Shown here in pieces: positions 44,405 through 56,156 of a DNA stretch of 64,000 nucleotides (positions within the stretch are counted from its first letter, which is position 1; each line of letters starts with the position of its first letter). The stretch covers positions 38,607,501-38,671,500 of the forward strand of contig CM065387.1 of the NCBI GenBank assembly GCA_033060915.1, in the 5' to 3' direction. Source of the DNA: Euryodendron excelsum. Lineage: Eukaryota; Streptophyta; Magnoliopsida; Ericales; Pentaphylacaceae. The notes under the pieces are model-generated. The model had not been told where the DNA came from. It ran no database searches and worked only from the letters and a program-made list of their open reading frames with translations. The translations under genes and the position numbers were made by a program.

Positions 44405-46346
44405 ATGATCGAATCACTAGTAGCTAAAACATATTATGTGATGAATTCTACAGATACCTGGTATATAGATTCAGGAGGCACTAATCTTGTTTGCAATTCT
44501 TTACAGGGGTTTCAGGTAACTAGGCAACTTAGTGATGGTGAGATCAATTTGCACTTGGGGACCTAGGATTGGGTATCTGCAGTGGTCGTTGGAGTAGTTA
44601 GTTTATTTTTCAATAATGGTAGAAGTTTGATATTGGATCATTGTCATTATGAACCAGATATTAGACGAAACCTTATTTCAGTTTCATGTTTATTCAAAGA
44701 TGGTTTTTTAGCTCATTTCGATTCAAATGTTTCCATTAGAAAAAAAATGGCAAGTTTATTTGTTCTGGTATTATAGTGGATGATCTATATCAGATAACTC
44801 CTAGCGGTACTACAGGTTCCATGGCACCCATGTTACTTGACATTGATATAGTAGGGATATCTAACACATCATCATTAAAGAGAAAGGAGCCTTCTATTAA
44901 CTCTACATATCTTTGGCATCTTAGACTGGGTCATATTAATTTGAATAGGATCCAAAAACTGGTTAAGGATGGACCTTTAGGTTCATTGGTTCTTGAAGCA
45001 TTACCAGTATGAGAATCTTGTTTAGAAGGTAAAATGACCAAAAGGATCTTTCCTGGAAAAGGTCATAGAGCCAAAAATGTGTTAAAGTTGGTTCATTTTG
45101 ATGTGTGTAGACCTATGAACATCCCCGCAAGAGGTGGTTATGAGTATTTCGTTACTTTCATAGACGATTACTCAAGGATTGGCTATGTTTACCTCATACA
45201 CCACAAGTTTGAAACCTTTGAGAAATTCAAGAGTTTCAGGTAGAAGCGAAAAAAAAGACGGATAAAATCCTAAAGGCCCTTTATTCTGATCAAGCTAGCA
45301 AGTACCTCTTAGGAGAGTTTGAAGATCATTTACGTCAATTAAGGATAGGCTCTTAGTTGACTGCTCCAGGTAAACATGAACAAAATGGTGTGCCAAAAAG
45401 AAGGAACCAAACTCTTTTGAAAACGATAAGGTATGATAAGTTATTCTAAATTGCCCATATCCTTTTGGGGACATGCTCTTGAAACAATCATATATCTTCT
45501 AAACTTGGCGCCTTCCAAGGCGATTCCCTTGACACCCAAAGAGTTGTGGAGTGGGCGCAAGCCCAGCCTCCAATACATCACATTTTGGGGTTGTCCTGCT
45601 TATGTTAGGAGAGGGTATGACACTAAATTGGAGGTAAGATAAGAAGTTTGTCTATTTTTGGGGTATCCAAAAAGAACCAAAGGTGGTTTATTTAATAGTC
45701 CTCAGGAGCAAAAGGTGTTTGTTAGCACATATGCCATCTACTTATAGGAGGATTATATGACAAATCATAAGCTTCAAAGCCATATATTGCTAGAGGAGAT
45801 GGGTAAGACTATCAGTACTTTAGTCAGCAGTTTATTGACCACATATAATATTAATATACCAGAGATAGTACTAGATACCATGGCTCTAGAACCCGTTACT
45901 TTATCGGTACCTCTACGTAGTGGGAGAATAGTTAGGGCATCTGACAAATTTATGTTCTTAGGAGAGTCTTACGAGGTAATCCCGGAAGAACAAGATCCCA
46001 TAAACTCTAGAGAGGCTATGGATGATGTAGAAATGAGCTATTGGCAAAAGGCCATAAACACTTAGATGGAGTCTAGGTACTTTAATCAGGTTTGGGAGCT
46101 AGTGGAGCCACTTGTCAATATTAAACTTATTAGTTGTAAGTGAGTCTATAAACTAAAGAGGGGTCCAGATAGTAGAATTGAGACTTATAAGGCAAGGCTG
46201 GAGGTGAAGGGTTATACTCAGAAAGAAGGGATCGATTATGAGGAAACCTTCTCATCGACAACCATGCTTAAGTCTATTCGGATCTTGTTCTTCATTGTTG
46301 CACATCTTGGTTATGAGATTTGACAAATGGATGTCAAGACTACTAG
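44405..46346 (+). pseudogene. pol: Ty1/copia pol (protease, integrase, start of RT), truncated
   Basis: Protease with WYIDSGGTNLVCNS; GAG-pre-integrase with YLWHLRLGHINLNRIQKL; integrase core with KLVHFDVCRPMN, GYEYFVTFIDDYSRIGYVYL, LYSDQASKYL and GKHEQNGVPKRRN, then LPISFWGHALET and WGCPAYV; then the RT start with YKARLEVKGYTQKEGIDYEETFS and QMDVKT. There is a frameshift in an A8 run near 44740 and frame changes around 45241-45433. Stops lie at 44564, 45010, 45640, 45748, 46063, 46141 and 46321. The coding match stops at 46346, two bases before the LTR of element B, so B's insertion severed it. Gag and LTRs are not found. Confidence 0.88.
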
Positions 46347-46348
46347 TT

Positions 46349-47821
46349 TGCCCTCAACTTACACAACGGAGGCGTTTGTAGTTTAAATGAAGGCATCCCC
46401 ATTATCGTGTTCACCTATGAAATTTGTGCCAATCTAACAATAGTAACAAGCACAATTTAAGAATTATGCAAATTAAAATTACAATACAATAAAATTAAAC
46501 AAAAAAATCTTTAGGGGTTGTGGATTGTTTTTTACTATCAAATAAGCAATTAATTAAAAGTGACAATTAAAACGCTAATTTGAACAATTAAAAATCTAAA
46601 TAAAGCAATTTAATAAACTTGAGAATTCTACCACAACTAAAAACAATTAAAACTAAATTAGTTTTAAGCCAATGAAAATTTGAGTGAAAATAAGTCAGGA
46701 TTTAAATTGAATAAAAGAGGTTTAGGTGTAATTACTTCAACCTATCAATTTTAGCATGAAATTTGGAAGGGGAAGTTTGGGTTAACTCAAATCAAGGATC
46801 TTCTAAAAGATCTATGATTAGGAAGATTTAGCTTTAAAAATTTAGGATTCTCTAATTAATTTGAAATTATATTTAATCACCTTTGAGAGATTATTAGAAA
46901 TAAATCACAAGTTACTTAACTATGATTATAGATCTAAGTTTTCTATAACAATCAATTCAAAAAATAGAGAATAAACACAATATAGATATTCAATGAGATT
47001 TAAAAACTCCCCTTTCACTTCTCATGCCTTCTTTGGTGGATCTTCACATTTTCACCCAAACAATAGATTTAGCTAGAGAAATCCATAGAAGAAATCTTGC
47101 AAAAATGAACAACTACCATCTAAAGCTATAAATCTAGAATTTATTGAACAAAAACTCTTGTTTAATTACGACAAAATGATGAGGAAGATAACAAGGAAAG
47201 AGACAAAAATCTAACAAGATTTTATCCCAAACATTCTTCTCAAAATCCTAACTACAAAATCCAAAATAAATATAACCAAACGCCCAACATTCTTCTCAGA
47301 TTTCCCTTCCCAGCCACTGCAATCCTTACCCAAAAACTCTATATCCCCTCTTCCTTGGCTGTTGCTAGATTTTAGGACGAAATTGCGTCAACCGTCTGAA
47401 CGACATCCAGTGCCCGTCCAAAGTGCGTTCGGACGATGTGTCTGAACGGTAGGAGTGCCGTTCAAATGGTTATTTTACTGTCCAAATAGTTAGCCTGACC
47501 AGACAATCTTCGGACATAAAAATATGACTCTGGAATGGTTTCAAATGAAAAAACTTAGCTCTAGAAGTCCTCTGTCTGACGCAGCGTCTGAACGATTTCC
47601 CGTGCGGTTTGAAGTGCATCTAAACGGTAAAATCATCGTTTAGACGGTATGTCCAAACAGTCCTCCTACACTTTATTTTGCAATTTTAGCCCGAAAAATC
47701 TAAAATATACAGAAAAAACCAGTTTAGAGCAATTTATTGCTAAAAACCTATTTTAATAAACATATTAGGGCTAGCAAACAACTAATTAGGGGACTAAGAT
47801 TAGACTTTTGGAGTGAAATCA
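46349..47821 (-). repeat. 3' LTR of element B (1473 bp)
   Basis: Begins TGCCCTC and ends GTGAAATCA on plus. It aligns with the LTR of A through CATCCCCATTATCGTGTTC, TTTGTGCCAAT and the long AT-rich middle, and holds a decayed CCGTCCGAACGG cluster at about 47392-47665. The left boundary is set by the end of the copia match. Confidence 0.78.
47392..47665. repeat. Decayed CGTCCGAACG cluster in LTR of element B
   Basis: Variants such as CGTCTGAACG, CGTCCAAAG, CGTTCGGACG and CGTTTAGACGG, more mutated (mostly C to T type) than in A and C. Confidence 0.75.
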
Positions 47822-47836
47822 ACAGCCCCCAACTTA
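47822..47836 (-). promoter_or_regulatory. Polypurine tract of element B
   Basis: Minus strand AAGTTGGGGGCTGT directly before the LTR start TGATTTCAC; the priming site for plus-strand DNA synthesis. Compare AAGTTGGGGGGTG in C. Confidence 0.7.
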
Positions 47837-47856
47837 GCTTTTTGCTAGTCCCTAGC

Positions 47857-50800
47857 TGTCGCACCTTGATTTTTGCACTCGAGAAATATAAGTGAGAAAA
47901 ACACAGTACTCTCTTGTTAGAACTTATCCCCTTAGAAAGACAAATGTAATTAGGTTTGAATTAAAAATTGATTTGAATTAGGGCTTTTGGAAAAAGTTTG
48001 GAGTTACCACCTAACTTGATTAAGGTGAGTTAGGTCTCCTAAAACTAAGTGCAATCCAAAGATTAAATTTAGGATTTTTGAAAAGGTTTTAAGAAAATTT
48101 CCTTAAGAGAGGGTTTTGAAAGAAAATAGGTTATTTAGCAACCTTTGAAAAGATTTAAGCCCTCTTTGTAAATAACCTCATTTTGATCTTTGAAAACAGT
48201 AATTCTAGGTTTGAAGGTTGGTTACGTAGAAGGAAGATGCATTAGGCTATCACCCTTTCCCGCTCTTACAGTACTTATATGTCTATTCACCCCAGGTTGA
48301 CTCAATTAGAATTTTTGATTGTCCAATGTCCAATTATATCCACTTTTAGAAGAATTTTAGAAAAAAGTTTGATATGATGCATGACATGCAAGTGTAAGAA
48401 AAAAGATTTGATTTTAAAAATAAGTTCGAAAAGAGGATTTAAAGCTTGAAAAAGATTATGGAATTGGAAATTTGAAAAAGGATTGTGGAATTAGAAACTT
48501 GAAAAAGGTTGTGACTACACAAGAGTCCTATGAGGGTTGCCTACGTATCCTTTTGTTGGGAATTAGATCAGTCATAGTTCGGATAAGAGCCTGATTGAAA
48601 ATAGATACTTTGAAGTTTTTGAAAAGTTTATCTTTGAAAATGTGTGATTTGAAAATGGTTTGATTTGAACTTTGAATAGAAGATTTCAAATTGAACTTTG
48701 ATTTAAAATTAAACTTGGAATTGACTTTGATTTGAAATTGAACTTGAGGATTTTGAAATTGATTTTGATTTGAAGAGATTGAACTTTAAAAGAGAACTTG
48801 GACTTGATTTGGAAAGATTGAGTTGAGTTTTGAAAACATCTTGATTTAGATTGACGTTTGAAAATCATCTTGGATTAGAAAAGAGTTTTAGAAAAGTCTT
48901 TGAAAATAGTTGAAGCTTCCAAACTTTAGGGTTAGGGTTGGACTATGATTCAAGTATCCTAGGACTTAGGTAACCTAAGGTTGAAACATGCAATTGAATT
49001 GAAAAGATTTGATTTAGACTTGAAAAGTTTGATTTTAAAAGTTTCGAATTAGAAAAGTTGGATTTAGGAAATATTTGAAAAGCTTTTGATTTGATTTAGA
49101 AACACTTGACTTGGAATGGTTGGAAAAGATTTGACTTGAACATTTGATTTGAAAGAATTTAGAAAGTTAGGGTTTAAGAAAGATTGGACTTTGGAAAGCT
49201 TTGAATTAGGAAAGTTTTAAAATAGGAAAGTTCCATTTTAGAAAAGTACCAAATTAAGAAAGTTTCATTTTAGGAAAGAATTGATTTTGGAAAGATTTGA
49301 ATTTGAAAAGTTTTAAATTTGGAAAAATTTAAACTTTGGAAAGATTTGGAAGTTTGAATTTAAGAAAGATTTGAAAGCTTAGATTTAGGAAGGATTTGAA
49401 ATTTGGAAAGATTTGATAAGTTGAAATTTAGAAAGTTAAGATTTGGAAAGTTTTGAAATTAGGAAATGTTGAAAAGTTTAAAATTAGGAAAGATTTAAAA
49501 ATTTAGATTAGGAAAGTTTTGGAATTATGAAAGACTTGAATTAAGAAATATTTTATTCCTATTTGCTAAAGTTGAAGATTGGATTTTATTTTCAAAAATA
49601 GATGATTTGATTTTATTTCCAAAATTGAAGAATTGGATTTAGTTTCTTAAATTGGAAGATTGGATTTGGCATGGAATTGGAAAGGTTTAGTTTTGAAAAT
49701 CTTGGATTTGGAGATCTATGATGTGGTATAAAAAGAGATTTTGAAAATCTATGATTTGATGTAGAAAATAAGAAATCTTAATTTTATGAAAAGAATTAGG
49801 GTTTCCTAATCATGGACTCTAGGGCTTGACTTGGACTCCAAGACAAAGAGTTTTGGAAAGTAGATCGTTGAGAAAAGTTTTTAGGAAGTAGATTTTTTAC
49901 AAGAGTTTTTAGGAAGTAGATTTGCAAAATTATTTGGAAAGAAGTTTGAATATGGACTTTTGCAAGTCTCTTGAATATTTCACTTTTCTAAAATTATTCG
50001 AACCATGAAAAGATTAGAACCATTCTAGGGTTGTGATTTTGAAAACAAATAGGGTTTGAAATATGGACCATAATGATCACGTTAAATGTAACACATTCTT
50101 AAAACAACCCTAGCCATGAAATGACTAAAATCATCTTAAGATTGTGAGTTTAATAAAAATAATTTAGGATTTACACCAAAGATTTGGACCTTGATAGTCA
50201 CATTGAATATAACACTTTCCTAAAATAACTCTAACCATGGAATGGTTAGAATCATCCTAGGAATGTGATTTTGAAAAACAAGTTTGAAAAAAAGAGATTT
50301 TGAATGCAAGTTTTGAAAGAGAACTTTGATGCAAGTTTGAAAATAATTTTGAATGTAATTTTGAATGGATGTATGAATATGACATACACAATGCAATAGG
50401 GTCGTGAAAATACAAAGCTAGACTTCACCACTTAATCAAGGAGGCCGAATCTACACCATCAAAGGTTGAACTAAAAGAAAGCCCCCAACACGGTGACCTT
50501 CGATAGTCCTTCCTAAGCATGAATCGGGGAGTCCCTTATTTCAAGCATGTAAGAAGAGGAGGTAGAAGATGGGGATTAAAATAAAAGAAAAACTCAAGTG
50601 GGTTAGTAGGGAGAAGAAAGAGGGGGAATTACATAAAAGTAAATAGAAAATCAACCTCGTATTCTTCTTGTTTTGATTGTTTTGTTTGCTTTACTTGACT
50701 TGAACTTTGAGAACCTTGAAGTTGCAGCACTTGAGTCTTCAATGGATGTTTGGAGGTTTTTTCTTTTAGTGTATAAGGTGTATAGAGACTAGGGTTTAAC

Positions 50801-52614
50801 TGTATGGAGGCTAAAGCTTGAAGAAGCTTGAGAGAATTAGGGTTTGGAGAGACTTCGAGCTTTGTTTTCAGTGAGATAGAGTTTCTGGATTGAATTTGTA
50901 GACCCTTTTTATGCAGGGGGAGGGTCTCTATTTATAGGCAATTGAAACAACATTGGCACTTGTTGCAGTGGTGCTTGGGCAAAAATTTCACTAGCGCCAC
51001 TAGGAGTGGTGCCAGGCCATTTATTGGCTTGGCGGCACTACTAGTGGCACCAGCCACTTAGGAAAGTTTTAAGGCAGCAAGAAACGTATCTTTGGCCCTT
51101 GGGATGCAAGACAAAAGATTTAGGCACCTATTCTAGTGACTATCATGTAATTTTTAGCCTAACTCTACTAAGAGTGAGTTTAAAAAGTTGAGGAATGATC
51201 CGGAAGGTTCCGAGTAACCAGACTTGGTTGAGAATGGATGGGAACCCTTAAAAGAGTGTCTCAGAGGTAATAGACTTAAGAAGCAAAGTCGGAACAGTTG
51301 AAAAGGTTGACAGACCAACCAGGGGCAAAACTGTTAATTAAACTGAGAAAACACCAGAATGGACTCGGGGTGACCCATAAGAAGGCTTGAAGGTTGGAAA
51401 CACTAGTAAGAGTGCTCCAAGGGGTTTCTGGTTTGATAACCATAGCCGGTGTGGATGGAAAATGTGACCGACCCACCAAGGGTAAAACAGTCATTTTACA
51501 CCGGTCTTACCAGAATAGACTTGGAATGATCCAGAAAGGTGTTGGAAGGTTGAGAATACTATTATAAGCATCCTCTAGAGGTAACCAGTTTGATACCCAG
51601 AGCCAATATCGTTTCTAGAAGTGACCGAATACTTAGGAGCAAAATAGTCATTTTGACCGGATGATCTCAGAATTGATCCAGAACTGACTGGAAAACATTT
51701 GAACATGTGGAATTGTCTTTGGGACAATCTTAGAAAGGTGGACTTACCGCTCTGAGGACTTAGGTACTTTCTCGAGAAATATACCGGAAAGGCCTAAGGG
51801 GAGTTTGGTCATTTATCACCGGAGTAGGCTAGGAAGCACTGGTGTTGACCCAGGTTTTTTCGTCACTCTGACAGTGTGTGACAAGTTGGTTTCCAAAGGT
51901 ATCCCGTCCTTCAGTAAACGTGTCATGGCTAAGAGGCGAGGTTAGTCTCGTGACATAGGATTTTGCTGGTAATTCCCAATATTGACCTATTTGCGAGTGT
52001 TTCTGCCACTATGACGGTTGCAATGTTTGTGAGTGTTAGCCGTCACTCTGACGGTGTGCATTTATTCCAGAGATTGCTTGATCTCAGGAAGCTACTAGAT
52101 AGACTTATCGTCTGAGGGATCAACTTTCTCTAAAGACGTACTAGATAACGGACATTCTACATTGATGGATTAGCAGGCACCAGAAGTCAACCGTTCTACC
52201 ATTTTAAGGACTTGGGTTACGTCCTGGTTGACGAGTTTGAAGGGACTTACCGTTCTAAGGAGTTTTTTCAATAAACATGCCAGACTGGATGAACTTACCG
52301 TCTGAGGAACTAAATTTTTCAAAAGACGTGCCAGTTTGAGTTTGATTGGTTTGGATTGGAATTGAAAGTGGAATCTAGGTTAAAATAGGGACTTATCGTC
52401 TTTAGGAAGATGTCCCAACTAGAATTGGACCGAGTAATGCCGTAAAGGGTATTTTGGCCATTTTGCCTTTATTGGGGCCTATAGGCTCGCAAAGCGATTG
52501 ATTGACTAGATTGAGTCTGAAAAACTGGTTTGGACTTAAATATGTTTGTGTCGGTTTGAATGTGAGTCCGGTCGGGCCGAAGACTGCTGGGCGGGTAAAA
52601 ATGGGGTGCTTACA
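47857..52614 (+). mobile_element. Solo long LTR, copy 2 (4758 bp), perfect target duplication
   Basis: Starts TGTCGC, ends TTACA, flanked by CTAGC at 47852-47856 and 52615-52619. It is collinear with copy 1 over its whole length (start block, purine-rich tract, AACACGGTGACC block near 50490, GGCGCCACT hairpins, about 157-bp repeats, end block) and has no internal region. The uninterrupted site is visible in element C in reverse (59616-59640). It arose by LTR-LTR recombination of a full element or is a deletion derivative. Confidence 0.88.
51180..51720 (+). repeat. About 157-bp tandem units in long LTR copy 2
   Basis: GGGCAAAA/GGTAAAA anchors with GTTAA or GTCAT at 51333, 51490 and 51647, the same period as copy 1 but fewer units and more divergence. 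Confidence 0.75.
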
Positions 52615-53942
52615 CTAGCAAAAACACATAAAAGAAGAGATATGTACAAAAACTAAAGTCCTCTTTTAGAGGAATCCCGGGTGCATTGAGCATATGCACC
52701 AAGCCTTTAAACCTCTAAGTTACCCTTAGTGAACGAGTGGTGTCTTGTGAGGGTTTTTTGTGATGATACCCACAAACATCTCTTTGTGAAGTGTAATTCC
52801 AGATAAGATTAAGGAAAATATGCCCTACCCACTCAAGAAATCGATGGACACACTCGAAACCTCAAACAAATGTACGAGTATGCAAAAATTCATCCACTAA
52901 AGAAGTTCATGTGTGTATGTGGAATAAGTTAATGCTAAGCAATGTATATGAAACTCAATTATGCAAATCCAAACCTTAAAGTTTTGATCCAATCCTCTCC
53001 AGGCATACATTTGAAATGAAAATTTCATATGGTTCTCAAAATGATATGTTCAACAATGGAGTAAGTATACTAGTCAATATAAATGAACATATCTAATACA
53101 AGAACGGACAAAGATGTAAGTGTATCGACCTTGGCATAACTTCATGAAGGGACATTCATAGATGAGTAGTGATTCAAAGAATTGACAAAATAAAGTTTTT
53201 ACTCTAATGGAACTTACAATCAAGCATCCTTGGATTAGTTAAGTGATTTAAAAGGCGAAGAGGTATAAGGTAGGGATGAAGAGAAGTAAGTAAAAGTCAA
53301 ATCATGTGTGAATGAGATGATGAATGAATATCAGTCCAAACTCCTCCCTTTTTATGGAATCAAGTCTTTATATATATAAGCATTTTCAACTTTCACAATT
53401 TCATCTATCTCTACTTTGTTACCAACCCACATGGTACTCTCTTTTCACTTTGATATTTTTAACTTCGCCACATATCCACTTTTTTATTGAATTTCTCAAC
53501 CAATCTCCTTCTTTATTATTCATCATCTTTTTTTTTTTTAAAGATAACCCATATCTTGTTCTCACATAAGTGTACCTTTGCAAGAATAGGGGAAATGGAG
53601 TACCACTGCCATAATTATATCTATCAAGGAAGAATTTGGTGACAAATGAAGTAATAAAGGAGTTGTACGGTTCACATAAAAGGGAGTTAATGGCTATAAA
53701 AAAGAATATAGGCCTAAAATCATGTCTAAGGTGTCAAATCATAACATTCCATAGAGTAATAGTGTCAATGTCAAGATCGAAACTCATCTTATGAACCAAA
53801 TGCAAGCATAATGAAGTTATTCAAGAGAAATGAGAGTGAAAGATCAATCATTGAGTAAAACGTTTAGAAAGGTGGTAAATACTCTAAAGCTCATAAGGTG
53901 ATAATCTCTATTAGGTAGGGATGAAAATGCAAAAGAAAGTAA
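52615..53942 (-). other. 3' spacer of element B, left part
   Basis: Matches the reverse complement of C's 3' spacer (for example CCTTTAAACCTCTAAG and GATACCCACAAACATC against 59465-59560) and, from about 53590, A's spacer at 5650-6010. No ORF supported. Ends with the AGTAA duplicated by C (53938-53942). Confidence 0.7.
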
Positions 53943-55658
53943 TGATTACACGGTAAAAGTGTAATTATTGGCCTCTAATTCGCACTTTGTTAGAGTTAAA
54001 TTATTGTTAATTTCCTTATTTTAGTTAGATATTTATTTGAGTATGTTTTGTATGTGTTTTGTAGGTTATATAAGCTAATAAAGGTGAAAAGAAATCAAGA
54101 ATAATCAAAGCGAGGTCAAGGCGAATATTTTGTTCATGAAAATTCAGACCTGTTTCGGTATTTTAGCCATAACTTTTCATTCGGATATCCGATTGAGCTG
54201 ATTTTTGTGTCATTGGAAAGAAGACTTCAAGCTCTACAACTTTATGTCTAATGTACATCAGCTGAATCGAACTCTAGGGTGGCCAAATCAAGTTTCGAAG
54301 TTTCCGCGACTGAACAGTGTGAATAGTACCCGTCCGAACTGGTACTGTTCACCGTTCGGACGGGTACTGTTCATGAACAGTAACCGTCCGAACGGTGAAC
54401 AGTACCGTCCGGACGGTTACTGTTCCGGACGGTATTCGGACGGTTACTGTTCATCCAGATTGTGTTTTTTGCGTCCGAAGCTGCGTTTTTTAGGGTTTTT
54501 TTGTATAGTTTTTGGATAGTTAGGGTTTTTGGGAGCAAAGAGGCGGCGGGAGAGCCTCTTCAAGGTTAGATTTTTCTATTTTTCTTCATTTTTAACTTAG
54601 ATTTAGCTTTGTAATTATAGTATAATGTAGAAACTTGTAATTTTCTTCATTGTATTGTATTTTCTTTCACTTTCTTGCACTTTCTTATATTTTCCTTGTA
54701 TCCAAACACTCTTAATCTTCAAGTAAATTTTAGTTTGAATCTCTACATGCTTTGTTTCCATTTTCCATGCTTTTATTATGAGTTTAATTAGGTAGTTTTT
54801 ACATTGGGTTTACATGTGAAAATCACCCAAATAATCCAAAAAATTCATTTGGAGGTATCTCATGGATTAATTGTCATATTTTCTTAGAATTCAAATTTCT
54901 AGTAATTAGGTGTGGAATTTTAGAAAACTTAGATTATTGACTAAATTTGGGGATTTTCATCACCCAAATCAATGGTATTAATTTAGGACTCTTGACTAGA
55001 AAAATACTCTACAATTGCTAGAAATTCATTCCCAACAATTGATTGAAGATGCCTTAGAAAACCTAGGTTATTGACTATGTTTGGCTAATCAATGCACAAA
55101 CCACAAATTTGGTATTGACTAAGTTGGATCGACGGTATTAACCTTTGATTCCCCATTGAACATGTATCTAATTTCAATTGCTTGAGAATAATTGGTTTTC
55201 AAAGCTAAATCCTCCGAATCAAACACACTTAAATGTTGTGTTTGATTTGAGTTATAAACCCCATTGGAAACCTTGGATGAAATTGAGTTGTTGGATCATT
55301 TGAGCCCAATTCCCCTTTTTAATTGCTTTAATTCTATTTTCACTTTGCTTTAATTTATTTGTCTAGTATTAATTCTCTTTATTTTTATTGCAATAGTTTA
55401 GGAATTCAAAACAACCATCAAAACCCAAAAGATTTTCGGTCTTCTTATTTTCCTTTTTATTTTAGATCTAATTCCCCACATAATTGCAATCCAATCCTAG
55501 GTTAGGTTAGTGTGAGTTGAGTGCTAGAGCCTATATTTGGCTAGGTCCCTTGGGAGAGAACGATACTGGATTACCGGTTTATACTTCATCGCGACCCCCG
55601 TACTCTTGCGGGGTGCTAACTCCATTTTGTAGGAATACCGCATTACGGAGGCGAACCA
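53943..55658 (+). repeat. 5' LTR of element C (1716 bp)
   Basis: Starts TGATTACACGG and ends GCGAACCA beside the PBS. Contains the CCGTCCGAACGG palindrome block at 54310-54460. A 104-codon frame across that block is present in both LTRs but has no recognisable domain. Confidence 0.92.
54343..54404. other. 62-bp near-perfect palindrome in 5' LTR of C
   Basis: The arms 54343-54373 and 54374-54404 are reverse complements with one mismatch and no loop, centred on GTTCATGAAC. Each arm contains CCGTTCGGACGG or its complement and TACTGTTCA. Further palindromic words follow, including the perfect 14-mer ACCGTCCGGACGGT. Confidence 0.92.
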
Positions 55659-55663
55659 AGTTT

Positions 55664-55681
55664 TGGCGCCGTTGCCGGGGA
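55664..55681 (+). promoter_or_regulatory. Primer-binding site of element C (tRNA-Asp type)
   Basis: TGGCGCCGTTGCCGGGGA, five bases after the LTR end. Matches the form used by Athila-lineage elements. Confidence 0.88.
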
Positions 55682-56156
55682 CCAAAGGCACGAGGCAAAC
55701 ACTACTAGCTTGGGGTTGAAGAGCAATTAGTGGATTGGATCTCCATCCATCTACCACGACGGAGGAATCTTCGGCTTAGGCCATCGGTAACTTCGTTTCA
55801 TTTTTTGTGTAAATACCATATTAGATTTTCATTCTTTCTTTTTCTCTTTATTTTAGGCTTGTTTTGTTTATTTTAATAATTTGATTGGAGGATTGTTAAA
55901 GGAGAACTAGGGATTATTTTTATTGCAAATTGGTGGTATATAACTTGTGGAGATTGGAGGTTCGGTTGGATTGAACTTGATTGAATTGGTGGAATTATTT
56001 TGTGGAGATTGGAGGTTTGGATGGAAAACTATTGAGCATTGTTGTGTATGATGTGTTGAGGCGCGGTGCGCTACTTTTGTTTGTGCATTGCATCCATATT
56101 CCATTGTGCATTTCATTAGGTTTGGTGGTAGATTTTCACACCTTCCATCATCTAAT
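55682..56156 (+). other. Leader of element C
   Basis: About 475 bp between PBS and the first in-frame ATG of the ORF. An upstream in-frame TTG at 56088 is not taken as a start. Confidence 0.5.

Noticed and set aside
54205..54519. 104-codon frame in both LTRs of C
   Set aside because: Duplicated because it is in the LTR. It crosses the palindrome block and reads as composition-driven; A and B LTRs do not preserve it.
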